Positions 15,328-25,205 of a stretch of DNA of 27,659 nt are shown here, piece after piece (the first letter of the stretch is position 1; every line of letters starts with the position of its first letter). Below the pieces are notes generated by a model. It was given only the letters and a program-made list of their open reading frames with translations. It was not told the origin of the DNA and did no database searches. The stretch comes from a virus: positions 1 to 27,659 of the IMG/VR virus record IMGVR_UViG_3300012012_001280; one strand, written 5' to 3'. The position numbers and the translations under genes were made by a program.

Positions 15328-15866
15328 CTGTTGTTACCTACTAATGCTATATTATTCGCATAAACATAAGTTATCTCCAAATTATAAATAGGTTGGAAAT
15401 TTTCTATTTTTCTTACGTACTCTGCGTTAGTTATATTTACTGGTCTTAATTGATTATCATCATTGATAATATACACTTCTGAACTTGTCATCAATTCTTC
15501 TAACCACTGAAATTCTTCCAATGATATGAATCCTGTATTTACGATGTGAGTTTCAATAATAGAAACATCTGCGTCAGTAAGACCTCTATCGTATCTTTGT
15601 TTATTTAAATTGGCCAATTTATCTGTCCAAGAAACTGACCATGTTTTATAACTTTGTCGTGATATTCCCAATCCTTCTTCAATACTTCCTTTGAACCACA
15701 TATAATCATATAATCCAAATCTGTTTTTGAACATGAATTGTTTTTGGTTATAACCACGCGTGCAATCGGGTTCAATCTCAAATGTAAATAATTCTGAGAC
15801 TGCGGTATATGTTTGACAATTACCACTTATATAACTGGTTGGTACTGGATTTACTGGAACACTCAT
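15324..15866 (-). CDS. Tail protein, probable partner of the 637-residue adhesin
   Basis: This 180-residue protein has LFTFEIEPDCTRGYNQKQFMF, then W-rich WSVSWTDKLANLNKQRYDRGL, then ISLEEFQWLEELMTSSEVYII and PVNITNAEYVRKIENFQPIYNLEITYVYAN. The W-T-D-K-L and EW-LEELM segments resemble the C-terminal half of a tail protein that, in related phages, I believe follows the domain found at the N-terminus of the 15877-17790 gene. Here they are two genes ten bases apart. It is probably a tail-tip component. The link between the halves is inferred. Confidence 0.5.
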   Translation of the reverse strand: MSVPVNPVPTSYISGNCQTYTAVSELFTFEIEPDCTRGYNQKQFMFKNRFGLYDYMWFKGSIEEGLGISRQSYKTWSVSWTDKLANLNKQRYDRGLTDADVSIIETHIVNTGFISLEEFQWLEELMTSSEVYIINDDNQLRPVNITNAEYVRKIENFQPIYNLEITYVYANNIALVGNNR

Positions 15867-15876
15867 ATATTAATTT

Positions 15877-17790
15877 TTAACCTGGAGGTGGACAAGCACC
15901 ATTTAATGTTATTACGATATTTTTACCAGGTGGAATTGATTCAGGTAAACTACATGAACAGAATGTTGATGTAGCACCTGCACCAATAACTACTGAAGTT
16001 GATTGACCTGTTGTACAACTTGTATATCCGACCGTTGTTGAAGTTGCTTCGTTATTTTGTACGGAATATTCACTACATGCACAAGGTGTGGATGATGGAG
16101 TCGGTGTTGGTGTTGGTGTTAAAGTTCTCGTTGGAGTTGGAGTTGGTGTTTGAGTTCTCGTTACAGTTGGTGTTGCACTTGTTGATGGAGTTGGACATGG
16201 ACAAGAATTACACACATAAATTATCTCAATAAATCCATCTTCAGTGGTTGGGAATGTACAACTACAAACTTGAATAACTGTATTCTTACTTATACTTTTT
16301 CTGGTTAATACTTTTGTTGTGCAATCAAAATATTCATATGTTCCAACATCTAATAAACTACCATTTGTTATTTGATATGTTTCACAAGTACATGGAGTTG
16401 TAGATGGTGTTAAAGTTGGGGTTAAACTTGGGGTAACTGATGGTGTTCTTGTTAAACTTGGAGTCACAGACGGTGTTAAAGTTTGACTTGGCGTTGGTGT
16501 CAGAGATAAATTAATACTTGCAGATGGTGTGGGTGTTGGACTTGTTGATGACGTTAATGATGGGGTAACCGATGGTGTTGGTGTTTGACTTCTCGTTACA
16601 CTTGGCGTTGGTGTTAATGAGGGTGTTGAACTTGGAGTTGGTGTTACTAATACACATGCACCATTGTCAGTCACGTCAATAATTGGTGGATATAAAATAG
16701 AATCAATACATGCACAAATTGTCTGACTTTGTAATGCTCGAATCGAACCTGTGATTCTTGTCTTTATTGTACAATCAATATAAGAATATACTTGTTCATT
16801 TATCGCATCATTATTTGTCAACGTATATTCATTACAAACGCAATCAGGAGTTGTGGATGGGAATGGAGTTGCGGTTGGTGTTGGAGAAACATCTTCAACC
16901 GAACCTTGATATCCACCAAATAATTGTACCGTATATCTTTTCGTATTTGCTGGCATAATACTAGCCAAATTCTTTGGACCGGCACCAACATATAATACAT
17001 TATAATCTGTTACAAATTTGGTAAATACAAATCCAAGATAATTGGCGTTACAATCATTTCTTGGTCCACCACCATTTTGTAATATATTATCGTATGTTAC
17101 AGTTGATAATAAATTATTATTGACATCATAAAATTTATATTCAACATAATAAGGTTCTGCAACTCTTACATCACTAATCCACCAGTTTGTGAATCCCAAT
17201 GTAAACCAATCTCTTTCACGTATATATGTGGTTCTTGGTGCATTGGTCATGAATCTACCTAAGTCAGGTAAACCATCCATAACAATAGTTTGATAATCAA
17301 AATTTTCTAAATCAGAATCTTGGTTTGAACCCATCGTTCCGTTATAGACCTTATATGTACCATTTTGTTGTGCGGGACTACCGACATTACTTCCAATACC
17401 TGTAAATCCTGTTACAGTTCCAAATTGGGTTGATGAATATTCTTCACCACATCGAACCACATAATATTTTACAAATGTGTTACCAGTTCCCGTTTCAATA
17501 TTTGGATTGGAAAATGGAAATGTTTGGTGAACATAAATTGATGTCCCTGACCAACTACTGACTGGTTGATTGTTTAAATAATTCTTTAATATTTCTGATA
17601 CATCAATTGTCCCTAGACCATATGGATTTGGTGTCGTTTTTCCTGCATAAATTTGAACACCATTAACTGAAACAGTAAATGTATATTTGTAATCAAATTT
17701 ATTTGTTGTATCACCACTAACGATGAAATACAATCCATCACTCAAAACGGGACTAAATGGTTCAGGACTGCGTACAATTGATATCGCCAT
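15877..17790 (-). CDS. Linker-rich tail adhesin with three Cys-rich repeats
   Basis: This 637-residue protein has an N-terminal beta domain (about 1-298) with [40 protein letters not shown] and an [11 protein letters not shown] segment, probably the virion anchor. Next come three copies of a 60-70 residue module that starts C-x-C-x-x-Y-x-[LIV]-x-N ([30 protein letters not shown]), has a central [DS]CT, then CAC or CSC, and in copies one and three ends NGAC. The modules are joined by Thr-Pro-Ser linkers of 20-80 residues. In a cytoplasmic phage protein the paired Cys may bind metal or form disulfides after release. It is likely a receptor-binding stalk. Confidence 0.65.
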   Translation of the reverse strand: MAISIVRSPEPFSPVLSDGLYFIVSGDTTNKFDYKYTFTVSVNGVQIYAGKTTPNPYGLGTIDVSEILKNYLNNQPVSSWSGTSIYVHQTFPFSNPNIETGTGNTFVKYYVVRCGEEYSSTQFGTVTGFTGIGSNVGSPAQQNGTYKVYNGTMGSNQDSDLENFDYQTIVMDGLPDLGRFMTNAPRTTYIRERDWFTLGFTNWWISDVRVAEPYYVEYKFYDVNNNLLSTVTYDNILQNGGGPRNDCNANYLGFVFTKFVTDYNVLYVGAGPKNLASIMPANTKRYTVQLFGGYQGSVEDVSPTPTATPFPSTTPDCVCNEYTLTNNDAINEQVYSYIDCTIKTRITGSIRALQSQTICACIDSILYPPIIDVTDNGACVLVTPTPSSTPSLTPTPSVTRSQTPTPSVTPSLTSSTSPTPTPSASINLSLTPTPSQTLTPSVTPSLTRTPSVTPSLTPTLTPSTTPCTCETYQITNGSLLDVGTYEYFDCTTKVLTRKSISKNTVIQVCSCTFPTTEDGFIEIIYVCNSCPCPTPSTSATPTVTRTQTPTPTPTRTLTPTPTPTPSSTPCACSEYSVQNNEATSTTVGYTSCTTGQSTSVVIGAGATSTFCSCSLPESIPPGKNIVITLNGACPPPG

Positions 17791-17796
17791 ATATTG

Positions 17797-17826
17797 TAAA
17801 TATAAATATTTTAATTAAAATCCAAA
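17797..17826 (-). promoter_or_regulatory. Weak promoter candidate TTTG-N18-TATATTTA
   Basis: On the minus strand TTTG (17823-17826) and TATATTTA (17797-17804) are 18 bases apart, six bases before the ATG at 17790. It overlaps the end of the upstream gene. In DNA this AT-rich a chance match is quite possible. Confidence 0.25.
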
Positions 17827-18347
17827 TTCTCCTTTATGTAATTCTCGAAATATATCTTTGCTGCTTCACCAATCTTTTCTTCAATTTCATCAATTGTTGT
17901 ATTGATTGCATTCTCCAAAAATTTAATTCCGAATATACCATATTTTCCAATTGAACGTCTGATTAAATAAACCAACGATTTTCTTGGAATAAATCTACCT
18001 TTCTCATCTCTAGCTGGTTTAACTCTTCTTACGGTCCATCTATCTATCGGACCTAATGGTGGATAACGACCAGGTCTTCTTCCATTTTCAACATATTCCC
18101 AATAATCAGCAGAACCAAAATCAACAACCAATTTTGGAAGACCATCATCAAAATCAGATACCCATTCAACATTAACTGAATTATATAAATTACCACTTGC
18201 AATCTTATTTGCAATGGGTGTTGGATATCGACCACTTACAGGTTTTGCTTGACCCGAATAAGTTCGTGATGGATAATTCTTTTTTAAATTGGACTGAATA
18301 TTTGTTTTTAACAAATCAGCAATTTGATTTAATATCTGTTCTTCCAT
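17811..18347 (-). CDS. HK97 gp10-like head-tail joining protein
   Basis: This 178-residue protein has the pattern of the gp10-like tail-completion family: an N-terminal helix ([18 protein letters not shown]), a conserved [10 protein letters not shown] strand, [19 protein letters not shown] followed by [13 protein letters not shown], then a helical C-terminus ([21 protein letters not shown]). The Y-x-x-Y-x-E-x-G-R-R-P-G motif with a following Trp is characteristic. Members form a ring or adaptor between neck and tail tube. It lies next to the two tail-terminator-like genes, which supports calling this stretch a neck module. Confidence 0.75.
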   Translation of the reverse strand: MEEQILNQIADLLKTNIQSNLKKNYPSRTYSGQAKPVSGRYPTPIANKIASGNLYNSVNVEWVSDFDDGLPKLVVDFGSADYWEYVENGRRPGRYPPLGPIDRWTVRRVKPARDEKGRFIPRKSLVYLIRRSIGKYGIFGIKFLENAINTTIDEIEEKIGEAAKIYFENYIKENLDFN

Positions 18348-18348
18348 A

Positions 18349-20715
18349 TTAACTTAATTGAACTGAAGTAACTGAAGAATTAAATGCTGTTCCAAGATTT
18401 GTATAGAATGCGGTATCTTCGGTTCCGTCTGAATTTAATCTAACTAATCTATTTCTTGTTAATCCATTAAATGTTGTATATAAACCGCCCACTAATATTT
18501 TTCCATCGTTTTGGGCATTAATAAAATTAGTAGCACTAGTACCAAATGCTGTTCCTAAATTTGTATAGAATGTAGTATCTTCGGTTCCATTACTGTTTAA
18601 ACGAATTAATCTATTTCTAACATTACCATTAAATAATGTAAATGCACCACCAATTAGTATTTTTCCATCAGATTGAATTAAGATATCGGTTGCACTTGTA
18701 GTAAATGCTGACCCAAGATTTGTGTAGAATGCAGTATCTTCAGTTCCATCACTATTTAATCTAATTATTCTATTTCTAACATTACCATTAAATCCTGTAA
18801 AATTACCAACTATTACTATTTTTCCGTCAGATTGTAATTTAACATCACTAGTAATAGCACTAAATGATGTACCTAAGTTTGTATAGAATGCCGTATCTTC
18901 GGTTCCATCATTGTTCAATCGAACAAATCTATTTCTTGTAATACCATTTAATGTTGTATATTGACCAGCAACTAAAATTTTTGTATCGGATTGTTCTTGA
19001 AATCCTCTCACAACATCACCAAATCCTGTTCCTAAATTTGCATAAAACGCGGTATCTTCAGTTCCGTCTGAATTTAATCTAATTATTCTATTTCTTGTAT
19101 TTCCATTAAAATTAGTAAATAAACCACCCACTAATATTTTTCCGTCAGATTGTACAAATATTGCTTCGACACTAACACTAGCACCAGTAAAAGCGGTTCC
19201 AAGATTTGTATAGAATGCCGTATCTTCGGTTCCATTACTATTTAAACGAACTAATCTATTTCTTGTATTTCCATTTAATGATGTTATAGTACCTCCAACT
19301 AATATTTTTCCATCAGATTGTATTGTTGTACAAGCTATATTACCAACAAATCCTGTTCCAAGATTAGTATAAAATGATGTATTTTCTGTTCCATCATTAT
19401 TTAATTGAATCATTCTGGCTCTTGACAATCCATTAAAAGTAGCAAAATTACCACCGACTAATATTTTTTGAAGAGGCAATGTTGATGGTGTAGGAGATGG
19501 TGTAACACTTGGTGCGCCTCCTTGACTTGGTGTTGGAGTTGGAGTTGGGGTTAATGATGGTGTTATGCTTGGTGTTGGTGTTGGAGTAACCGGTGGAACG
19601 GTACCAAAATTTAATAATATTGCTAATACTGTTAAATTAAATGATGCTCCTAAGTTTGAATAAAATGAGGTATCTACAGTTCCATCTGAATTTAATCTCA
19701 TTCCATATAATCTAGATACACTATTTAATTGTGTAAATGCACCACCAACAACTATTTTCCCATCAGATTGAATTTCAATATCATGAACAGTATTATTATA
19801 ACCCGTTCCAAGATTTGTGTAAAATGAAGTATCTTCTGTTCCGTCTGAATTTAATCTAATTAATCCATTTCTAGTATTACCATTAAATTGTGTTATAGTA
19901 CCACCTACAACTATTTTACCATCTGATTGGATTTTACAACTATATACTTGACCTGTAAATCCTGTTCCTATATTTGTTGTAAATGATGTGTCTTCTGTTC
20001 CATCTGAATTTAATCTAACTAAATCATTTGTAGTATTTCCATTAAATGTAGTCCAATTACCTGCTATCAATAATTTACCATCAGATTGAATAATGATATC
20101 ATTAATCGGACCATCAAATGCTGTTCCTAAATTTGCATAAAACGCGGTATCTTCAGTTCCATCACTATTTAAACGAATTAATCTATTTCTTGTATTTCCA
20201 TTAAATGAAGTATATACACCACCTACCAATATTTTTCCATCAGATTGTTCATTTTGTACTCGAACAGTATCAGCAAATGATGTACCTAAATTTGTATAGA
20301 ATGCAGTATCTTCAGTTCCATCACTATTTAAACGAACTAATCTATTTCTTGTATTACCATTAAATGTTGAAAAAACACCTCCAACTAATATTTTTCCATC
20401 AGATTGTATTTTTACACATTGAGTAGTAGTATTAAATGCCGTTCCAAGATTTGTGTAGAATGCCGTATCTTCAGTTCCATCGCTATTTAAACGAACTAAT
20501 TTATTTCTTGTAATACCATTTAATGTTCCGAATGAACCAGCAAGAATTATTTTATTATCAGATTGTCTATCTGCCCAATTAATCTGACCATTAAATCCTG
20601 TTCCTAAATTTGTATAAAATGTTGTATCCTCTGTTCCACTTTCATCTAATTGTAAGGCTCTTTGTCTTACTTGACCATTAAATTGTGTAAATTGACCACC
20701 AAATAATAATTTAAG
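18349..20715 (-). repeat. Two sets of seven blade repeats (about 160 bp each)
   Basis: Fourteen units of about 159 bases code for DUF5122-like blades, in two sets separated by a linker at about 19479-19598. The units are similar at DNA level as well as in protein. For example, 45 bases at 18434-18478 recur exactly at 22917-22961 in the next gene. Confidence 0.8.
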
Positions 20716-22653
20716 ATAGGAAGGAGTTGAAGATGTTGATGATGGAGTAGGTGTTAATGATGGTGTTACACTTGGAGTTGCTGAAGGAGTAACACTTGGG
20801 GTTTCAGATGGTGTTACACTTGGAGTTTCTGAAGGAGTAACACTTGGGGTTTCTGAAGGAGTAACACTTGGGGTTTCAGATGGTGTTACACTCGGAGTTT
20901 CAGATGGTGTTACACTCGGAGTTTCAGATGGTGTTATACTTGGAGTTAATGATGGGGTTGGAGTTGGTGATAATGTTGGTGTTGGGGTTGGAGTAACATA
21001 TGGTGCAAAATTTACAATAGTTGGACATGCACATGCCGACGTATCAACATTGTTCACACTAAAACCTGTTACACATTCACCAGGTTGTAATACAGGATTT
21101 AAATTAAAACTATGATTATGGTCTCCTTGTGCAATTGTTTCAGTTCCACAATAAATCGTACCTAAATCACCATATGCACATCCTGATACAATATAATTGC
21201 AAAATGCGTTTGCTGGACTTGTAAATGATGGGTCATTAAATAATGATAATTGAAAATTATGACAACCACCAAAATCAACTTCCAAATATTGTGTAATAAT
21301 TTGACAACTCGGAGTTATCGATGGAGTTAATGATGGTGTCGGTGTTAAAGATGGAGTTTCACTTGGTGTTACACTCATAGATGGTGTCAATGATGGGGTT
21401 ACACTCGGAGTTTCAGATGGAGTAACACTTGGGGTTTCTGATGGGGTTAATGATGGTGTAGGTGTTAAAGATGGAGTTTCAGATGGTGTTACACTCGGAG
21501 TTTCAGATGGTGTTACACTCGGAGTTTCTGATGGGGTTGCAGTTGGGGTTTCAGATGGTGTTAATGATGGTGTCGGTGTTAAAGATGGAGTTACACTTGG
21601 AGTTGCAGTTTCTGATGGAGTCGGAGTTGGACTTTCAAAAGGAGTAACACTTGGAGTTTCTGACGGGGTTGCAGTTGGAGTTTCTGAAGGAGTTAATGAT
21701 GGTGTAGGTGTTAAAGATGGAGTTTCTGAAGGAGTAATACTTGGGGTTTCTGATGGGGTTAATGATGGTGTAGGTGTTAAAGATGGAGTTTCACTCGGTG
21801 TTACACTTGGAGTTTCTGAAGGAGTTAATGATGGTGTAGGTGTTAAAGATGGAGTTACACTTGGAGTTTCTGATGGGGTTAATGATGGTGTCGGTGTTAA
21901 AGACGGAGTTTCACTCGGTGTTATACTCGGAGTTTCTGATGGGGTTAATGATGGTGTAGGTGTTAAAGATGGAGTTTCTGAAGGAGTAATACTTGGAGTT
22001 TCACTCGGTGTGACACTCATAGATGGAGTAATACTTGGGGTTTGACTTGGTGTAATACTTGGGGTTTCTGATGGAGTCGGAGTTGGGGTTTTAGATGGGG
22101 TTAATGATGGTGTAGGTGTTAAAGATGGGGTTCCTGAAGGAGTAACACTCGGAGTTTCTGATGGGGTTGCAGTTGGAGTTGGGGTAAGAGTTGGAGTTGG
22201 TGTTGGAGATACATACTGGTCGCATGCATTAATATCTTCAAAATATACTATATTAATATCCAATGCAACACCACCAATATGGTCATTGAATCTTTCAACA
22301 AATGTGTTTGATATAACAGGTACAACAACATCAAAATAATCATAAAATGTTCCACCTTTATTTGAAATCTGACTCATGAAATCTCTTGCTGCAAGACTCA
22401 TATCACTTACAACATCAACCTGATTTGATAAATCTGTATTAACAATATCACCAAAAATTATGGATAAATTTGCTTGTGTTGTATTTTCATCATAAGTAAA
22501 TTGAAGTGGTGTTACAAACATTAATGGATATAATGTGTTCTCATTTCTTTCACCAAAATAAACGATATCTCCATGACCAAAACTCTTCATTTTGATTGGA
22601 AGATTATCTTTAATTAATTCAATTAATTTGTAATATGTTAAGTAATGTTGCAT
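18349..22653 (-). CDS. Giant neck/tail fibre: terminator-like head, PTS linkers, two beta-propellers
   Basis: This 1434-residue protein is modular. Residues 1-148 form a compact domain ([39 protein letters not shown]) nearly shared with the neighbouring 570-residue protein and plausibly a tail-terminator fold. Residues 149-449 are a Thr-Pro-Ser linker containing [11 protein letters not shown] nine times. About 450-552 is a Cys-rich domain ([19 protein letters not shown] to CACPTIV). A second linker runs 553-645. About 647-1018 is a seven-bladed propeller of delta-60/DUF5122-type repeats ([37 protein letters not shown], about 53 residues each). A third linker (1019-1058) leads to a second seven-bladed propeller up to the end. 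It is probably a flexible adhesin. Confidence 0.75.
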   Translation of the reverse strand: MQHYLTYYKLIELIKDNLPIKMKSFGHGDIVYFGERNENTLYPLMFVTPLQFTYDENTTQANLSIIFGDIVNTDLSNQVDVVSDMSLAARDFMSQISNKGGTFYDYFDVVVPVISNTFVERFNDHIGGVALDINIVYFEDINACDQYVSPTPTPTLTPTPTATPSETPSVTPSGTPSLTPTPSLTPSKTPTPTPSETPSITPSQTPSITPSMSVTPSETPSITPSETPSLTPTPSLTPSETPSITPSETPSLTPTPSLTPSETPSVTPSLTPTPSLTPSETPSVTPSETPSLTPTPSLTPSETPSITPSETPSLTPTPSLTPSETPTATPSETPSVTPFESPTPTPSETATPSVTPSLTPTPSLTPSETPTATPSETPSVTPSETPSVTPSETPSLTPTPSLTPSETPSVTPSETPSVTPSLTPSMSVTPSETPSLTPTPSLTPSITPSCQIITQYLEVDFGGCHNFQLSLFNDPSFTSPANAFCNYIVSGCAYGDLGTIYCGTETIAQGDHNHSFNLNPVLQPGECVTGFSVNNVDTSACACPTIVNFAPYVTPTPTPTLSPTPTPSLTPSITPSETPSVTPSETPSVTPSETPSVTPSETPSVTPSETPSVTPSETPSVTPSATPSVTPSLTPTPSSTSSTPSYLKLLFGGQFTQFNGQVRQRALQLDESGTEDTTFYTNLGTGFNGQINWADRQSDNKIILAGSFGTLNGITRNKLVRLNSDGTEDTAFYTNLGTAFNTTTQCVKIQSDGKILVGGVFSTFNGNTRNRLVRLNSDGTEDTAFYTNLGTSFADTVRVQNEQSDGKILVGGVYTSFNGNTRNRLIRLNSDGTEDTAFYANLGTAFDGPINDIIIQSDGKLLIAGNWTTFNGNTTNDLVRLNSDGTEDTSFTTNIGTGFTGQVYSCKIQSDGKIVVGGTITQFNGNTRNGLIRLNSDGTEDTSFYTNLGTGYNNTVHDIEIQSDGKIVVGGAFTQLNSVSRLYGMRLNSDGTVDTSFYSNLGASFNLTVLAILLNFGTVPPVTPTPTPSITPSLTPTPTPTPSQGGAPSVTPSPTPSTLPLQKILVGGNFATFNGLSRARMIQLNNDGTENTSFYTNLGTGFVGNIACTTIQSDGKILVGGTITSLNGNTRNRLVRLNSNGTEDTAFYTNLGTAFTGASVSVEAIFVQSDGKILVGGLFTNFNGNTRNRIIRLNSDGTEDTAFYANLGTGFGDVVRGFQEQSDTKILVAGQYTTLNGITRNRFVRLNNDGTEDTAFYTNLGTSFSAITSDVKLQSDGKIVIVGNFTGFNGNVRNRIIRLNSDGTEDTAFYTNLGSAFTTSATDILIQSDGKILIGGAFTLFNGNVRNRLIRLNSNGTEDTTFYTNLGTAFGTSATNFINAQNDGKILVGGLYTTFNGLTRNRLVRLNSDGTEDTAFYTNLGTAFNSSVTSVQLS
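21307..22209 (-). repeat. Thr-Pro-Ser linker tandem repeat
   Basis: About 900 bases of degenerate nine-base codon triplets for T-P-x, organised in longer units that encode [17 protein letters not shown]. Many stretches are nearly identical. A similar but shorter array lies at about 20720-20997, and others occur in 15115-16650 and 23795-23940. Slippage or unequal recombination is likely here. Confidence 0.8.
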
Positions 22654-22669
22654 ATTATATATATGAATC

Positions 22670-24382
22670 TTAATTTAATGACATTGAAGTTAATGAACCT
22701 ACATTAAATCCTGTTCCAAGATTTGTATAGAATGCAGTATCTTCGGTTCCGTCATTATTTAATCTAACTAATCTATTTCTTGTTAATCCATTAAATGTTG
22801 AATATGCACCAGCTACCAATATTTTACCATCAGGTTGTTCCATAAGAGAAGTTACAGTACCACCAAATGCTGACCCTAAATTTGTATAGAATGCAGTGTC
22901 TTCTGTTCCATCATTATTTAATCTAACTAATCTATTTCTTGTTAATCCATTAAATGTTGTAAAATTACCAGCAATTAGTATTTTTCCATCAGATTGAATT
23001 AAGATATCGTTTGGACCAATAGTAAATGCTGTTCCTAAGTTTGCATAGAATGCAGTATCTTCGGTTCCGTCATTATTTAATCTAGCGATTCTGTTTCTAG
23101 TATTTCCATTAAATGTTGTGAATCCACCAACAATTACTATTTTACCATCGGATTGAGGAGCAACATAATTAATCTGACCACTAAATCCTGTTCCTAAATT
23201 TGTATAAAATGCAGTATCTTCTGTTCCATCAGAATTTAATCTAACAATTCTAAGTCTAGTATTTCCATTAAATGTTGAATATGAACCAACTACCAATATT
23301 TTTCCATCAGATTGAATAGCCGAATGAAATAGTTGAGCACCAAATCCTGTTCCAACATTTGTATAAAATGCAGTATCTTCAGTTCCATCACTATTTAGTC
23401 TAACAATTCTGTTTCTAGTATTTCCATTAAATGTTGTGAATCCGCCAATAACTACTATTTTTCCATCGGATTGAAGTGATGCCCAATTTAAAATAAGATT
23501 AAATGATGTACCTAAATTTGTATAGAATGCAGTATCTTCTGTTCCGTCATTGTTTAAACGAATTAAATATATTCTTGTTAATCCATTAAAAACACCAAAA
23601 GTACCGGCTAATATTATTTTTCCATCAGGTTGAGTTATTGTTGTATTAACACCACCAGTGGTAAATGCTGTACCTAAATTTGTATAAAATGCAGTATCTT
23701 CTGTTCCATCACTATTTAATCTAACAATTCTATTTCTAGTATTTCCATTAAATGTTGTATAACTATTACCAACTATTGTCATTCCTGTAAAAGTCACTGG
23801 TATAGATGATGGTGTTGGTGTTGGAGTTGGTGTTAAAGATGGAGTTACACTCGGAGTTTCTGATGGAGTTACACTCGGAGTTATTGATGGAGTTAATGAA
23901 GGTGTGGGTGTTACACTTGGAGATGGACTTGGAGACGGGATTGGTTCGTATTGGTCACACGCATTCATGTCCTCAAAGATTGTTACAGGAATGTTTAATT
24001 CGACACCTCCCAAATGGTCATTAAATCGTTCCAGAAACGTCGTTGATGTGTTTGGTAGGTCTGTATCAAAATAATCATAAAATACACCCAGCTTAATCTG
24101 TGATAGAAAATCCCTACATGCAAGATTCATATCACTTATGACATTAACCTCATTACTCATGTCAGTGTTTACAATATCACAAAATAAAATGTTTAGTGTA
24201 AACTGAGTTGTATTTTCATTATATGTTATTTGATTTGGAACAACATGCATCAAAGGATAAAGTGTTGGATTATTTTCTTTACCCAAATAACTTAAATCAC
24301 CAGTATTAAAACTTTTAATTTTAATTGGAAGATTTTGCGATATTAACTCAATTAGTTTTTTATAAGTTAAATAATGTTCCAT
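22670..24382 (-). CDS. Terminator-like domain fused to one beta-propeller
   Basis: This 570-residue protein is a paralogue of the next gene. Residues 1-148 match its N-terminal domain along the whole length ([71 protein letters not shown]). Residues 149-197 are a short PTS linker. About 198-570 is one propeller of seven delta-60/DUF5122-type repeats with the usual QSDGK-[IV]-[LV], FNGNTRNR and LN-[SN][13 protein letters not shown]. The chain starts in the middle of a blade ([13 protein letters not shown]) and ends with the missing strand, the normal closure of a circular propeller. A tail-terminator role of the first domain is inferred from length, context beside gp10-like and resemblance; the propeller would be a displayed binding domain. 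Confidence 0.75.
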   Translation of the reverse strand: MEHYLTYKKLIELISQNLPIKIKSFNTGDLSYLGKENNPTLYPLMHVVPNQITYNENTTQFTLNILFCDIVNTDMSNEVNVISDMNLACRDFLSQIKLGVFYDYFDTDLPNTSTTFLERFNDHLGGVELNIPVTIFEDMNACDQYEPIPSPSPSPSVTPTPSLTPSITPSVTPSETPSVTPSLTPTPTPTPSSIPVTFTGMTIVGNSYTTFNGNTRNRIVRLNSDGTEDTAFYTNLGTAFTTGGVNTTITQPDGKIILAGTFGVFNGLTRIYLIRLNNDGTEDTAFYTNLGTSFNLILNWASLQSDGKIVVIGGFTTFNGNTRNRIVRLNSDGTEDTAFYTNVGTGFGAQLFHSAIQSDGKILVVGSYSTFNGNTRLRIVRLNSDGTEDTAFYTNLGTGFSGQINYVAPQSDGKIVIVGGFTTFNGNTRNRIARLNNDGTEDTAFYANLGTAFTIGPNDILIQSDGKILIAGNFTTFNGLTRNRLVRLNNDGTEDTAFYTNLGSAFGGTVTSLMEQPDGKILVAGAYSTFNGLTRNRLVRLNNDGTEDTAFYTNLGTGFNVGSLTSMSLN

Positions 24383-24399
24383 TCTTTAATAAATACTTT

Positions 24400-24552
24400 T
24401 TAACGAACGTTATTTTTACCCTGCATTTTTTTCATTTCATTCTTCATTTCAATTGCCTCGTCCTTTTTATAAGATAAAAAATTCAAACATAGAATTACAT
24501 TCATATTATTGATTTGTTCCATTTTTGTTATGTCATCATTACAGAGAATCAT
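24400..24552 (-). CDS. Small ORF coupled to the 217-residue gene
   Basis: This 50-residue frame (MILCNDDITKMEQ at the start, KKMQGKNNVR at the end) starts in a TGATG overlap with the stop of the previous gene. It is Met/Lys/Asn-rich and probably helical. The overlap points to reinitiation. In lambda the two-part tail chaperone G/GT is made by frameshift; here no slippery sequence is visible, so a separate small partner protein is more likely. The function is unknown. Confidence 0.5.
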   Translation of the reverse strand: MILCNDDITKMEQINNMNVILCLNFLSYKKDEAIEMKNEMKKMQGKNNVR

Positions 24553-25205
24553 CAAGCATTTCCAATAAAACCTCGCAGTTTGGTTTTTATCTTTTGGAAC
24601 ATCTTCTTGAACTTGTTCTTTATTCTCGTCTTGACCATCTGTATTTGACTCTTCTGTTTCAAAGAATCCGCTAAAACTTTTGTGAATATTGTTACGCTTT
24701 GCAAAAAAAAACCTGATACACTTAAATAAAATTCTAATGGTAAATCCAAGAATTCTTCTGCTCGTTGTTCAATATCATTTGAATTATAATTTTCAATTTG
24801 ATATTTGTTATTTTTTAATTTCTTAACAACAGGTCGATATAATGTGGCCATAATCTTATGAATGTTATCCAATACATTTTCACCATTTGAATATACCTCA
24901 AGGTCAACCCATTCTGCCATGGTTAATTTATAAAAGTCTTGGACCAATCCATATTCCTTATCATTGTGTTTAAATTGAAAAATAATTTTACTTGGTTTTT
25001 CAACATGTAACATGGGTACTAGTTTCTTTTCAAGGAAATTAAAATTATCGGATTCCAATTCTTTTAATTCATTTTCAGGAATACCAGTCAAAACAGAAAT
25101 AATTTGAAATGTGTTTGGGTTACCAATCTTGGTTAAAGTTTGATAATGTCTAATACTAAGTGTTTGAGGTAATTCTATTTTTTGGTCGTTATTGTATATT
25201 ATCAT
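24552..25205 (-). CDS. Tail assembly chaperone-like protein
   Basis: This 217-residue protein directly follows TerL with an ATGA overlap. It has an N-terminal beta-hairpin (MIIYNNDQKIELPQTLSIRHY), then FQIISVLTGIPENELKEL, then the motif LTMAEWVDLEVY followed by HKIMATLYRPVV, and a strongly basic C-terminal helix (KTRIKNKFKKMFQKIKTKL). In Bacteroidota siphophages the E-W-x-D-L-E and LYRP segments occur in small proteins I associate with tail assembly, and the coupled 50-residue frame fits a two-part chaperone. The assignment is tentative. Confidence 0.45.
   Translation of the reverse strand: MIIYNNDQKIELPQTLSIRHYQTLTKIGNPNTFQIISVLTGIPENELKELESDNFNFLEKKLVPMLHVEKPSKIIFQFKHNDKEYGLVQDFYKLTMAEWVDLEVYSNGENVLDNIHKIMATLYRPVVKKLKNNKYQIENYNSNDIEQRAEEFLDLPLEFYLSVSGFFLQSVTIFTKVLADSLKQKSQIQMVKTRIKNKFKKMFQKIKTKLRGFIGNA

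Noticed and set aside
20720-22209. CRISPR-like tandem repeats
   Set aside because: The repeats are contiguous nine-base units in one open reading frame coding for T-P-x, with no spacers.
18349-24382. Bacteroidota O-glycosylation motif (D-T-A) in nearly every blade
   Set aside because: The Asp-Thr pair is part of the conserved blade sequence of this repeat family, and phage structural proteins are made in the cytoplasm, away from the periplasmic glycosylation system.
15115-24382. Diversity-generating retroelement behind the variable adhesins
   Set aside because: I find no reverse transcriptase and no template/variable repeat pair with A-specific differences.
24400-25205. Programmed frameshift joining the 217- and 50-residue frames like lambda G/GT
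   Set aside because: The junction is TGATG with no slippery heptamer in the last codons; stop-start coupling is the simpler explanation.
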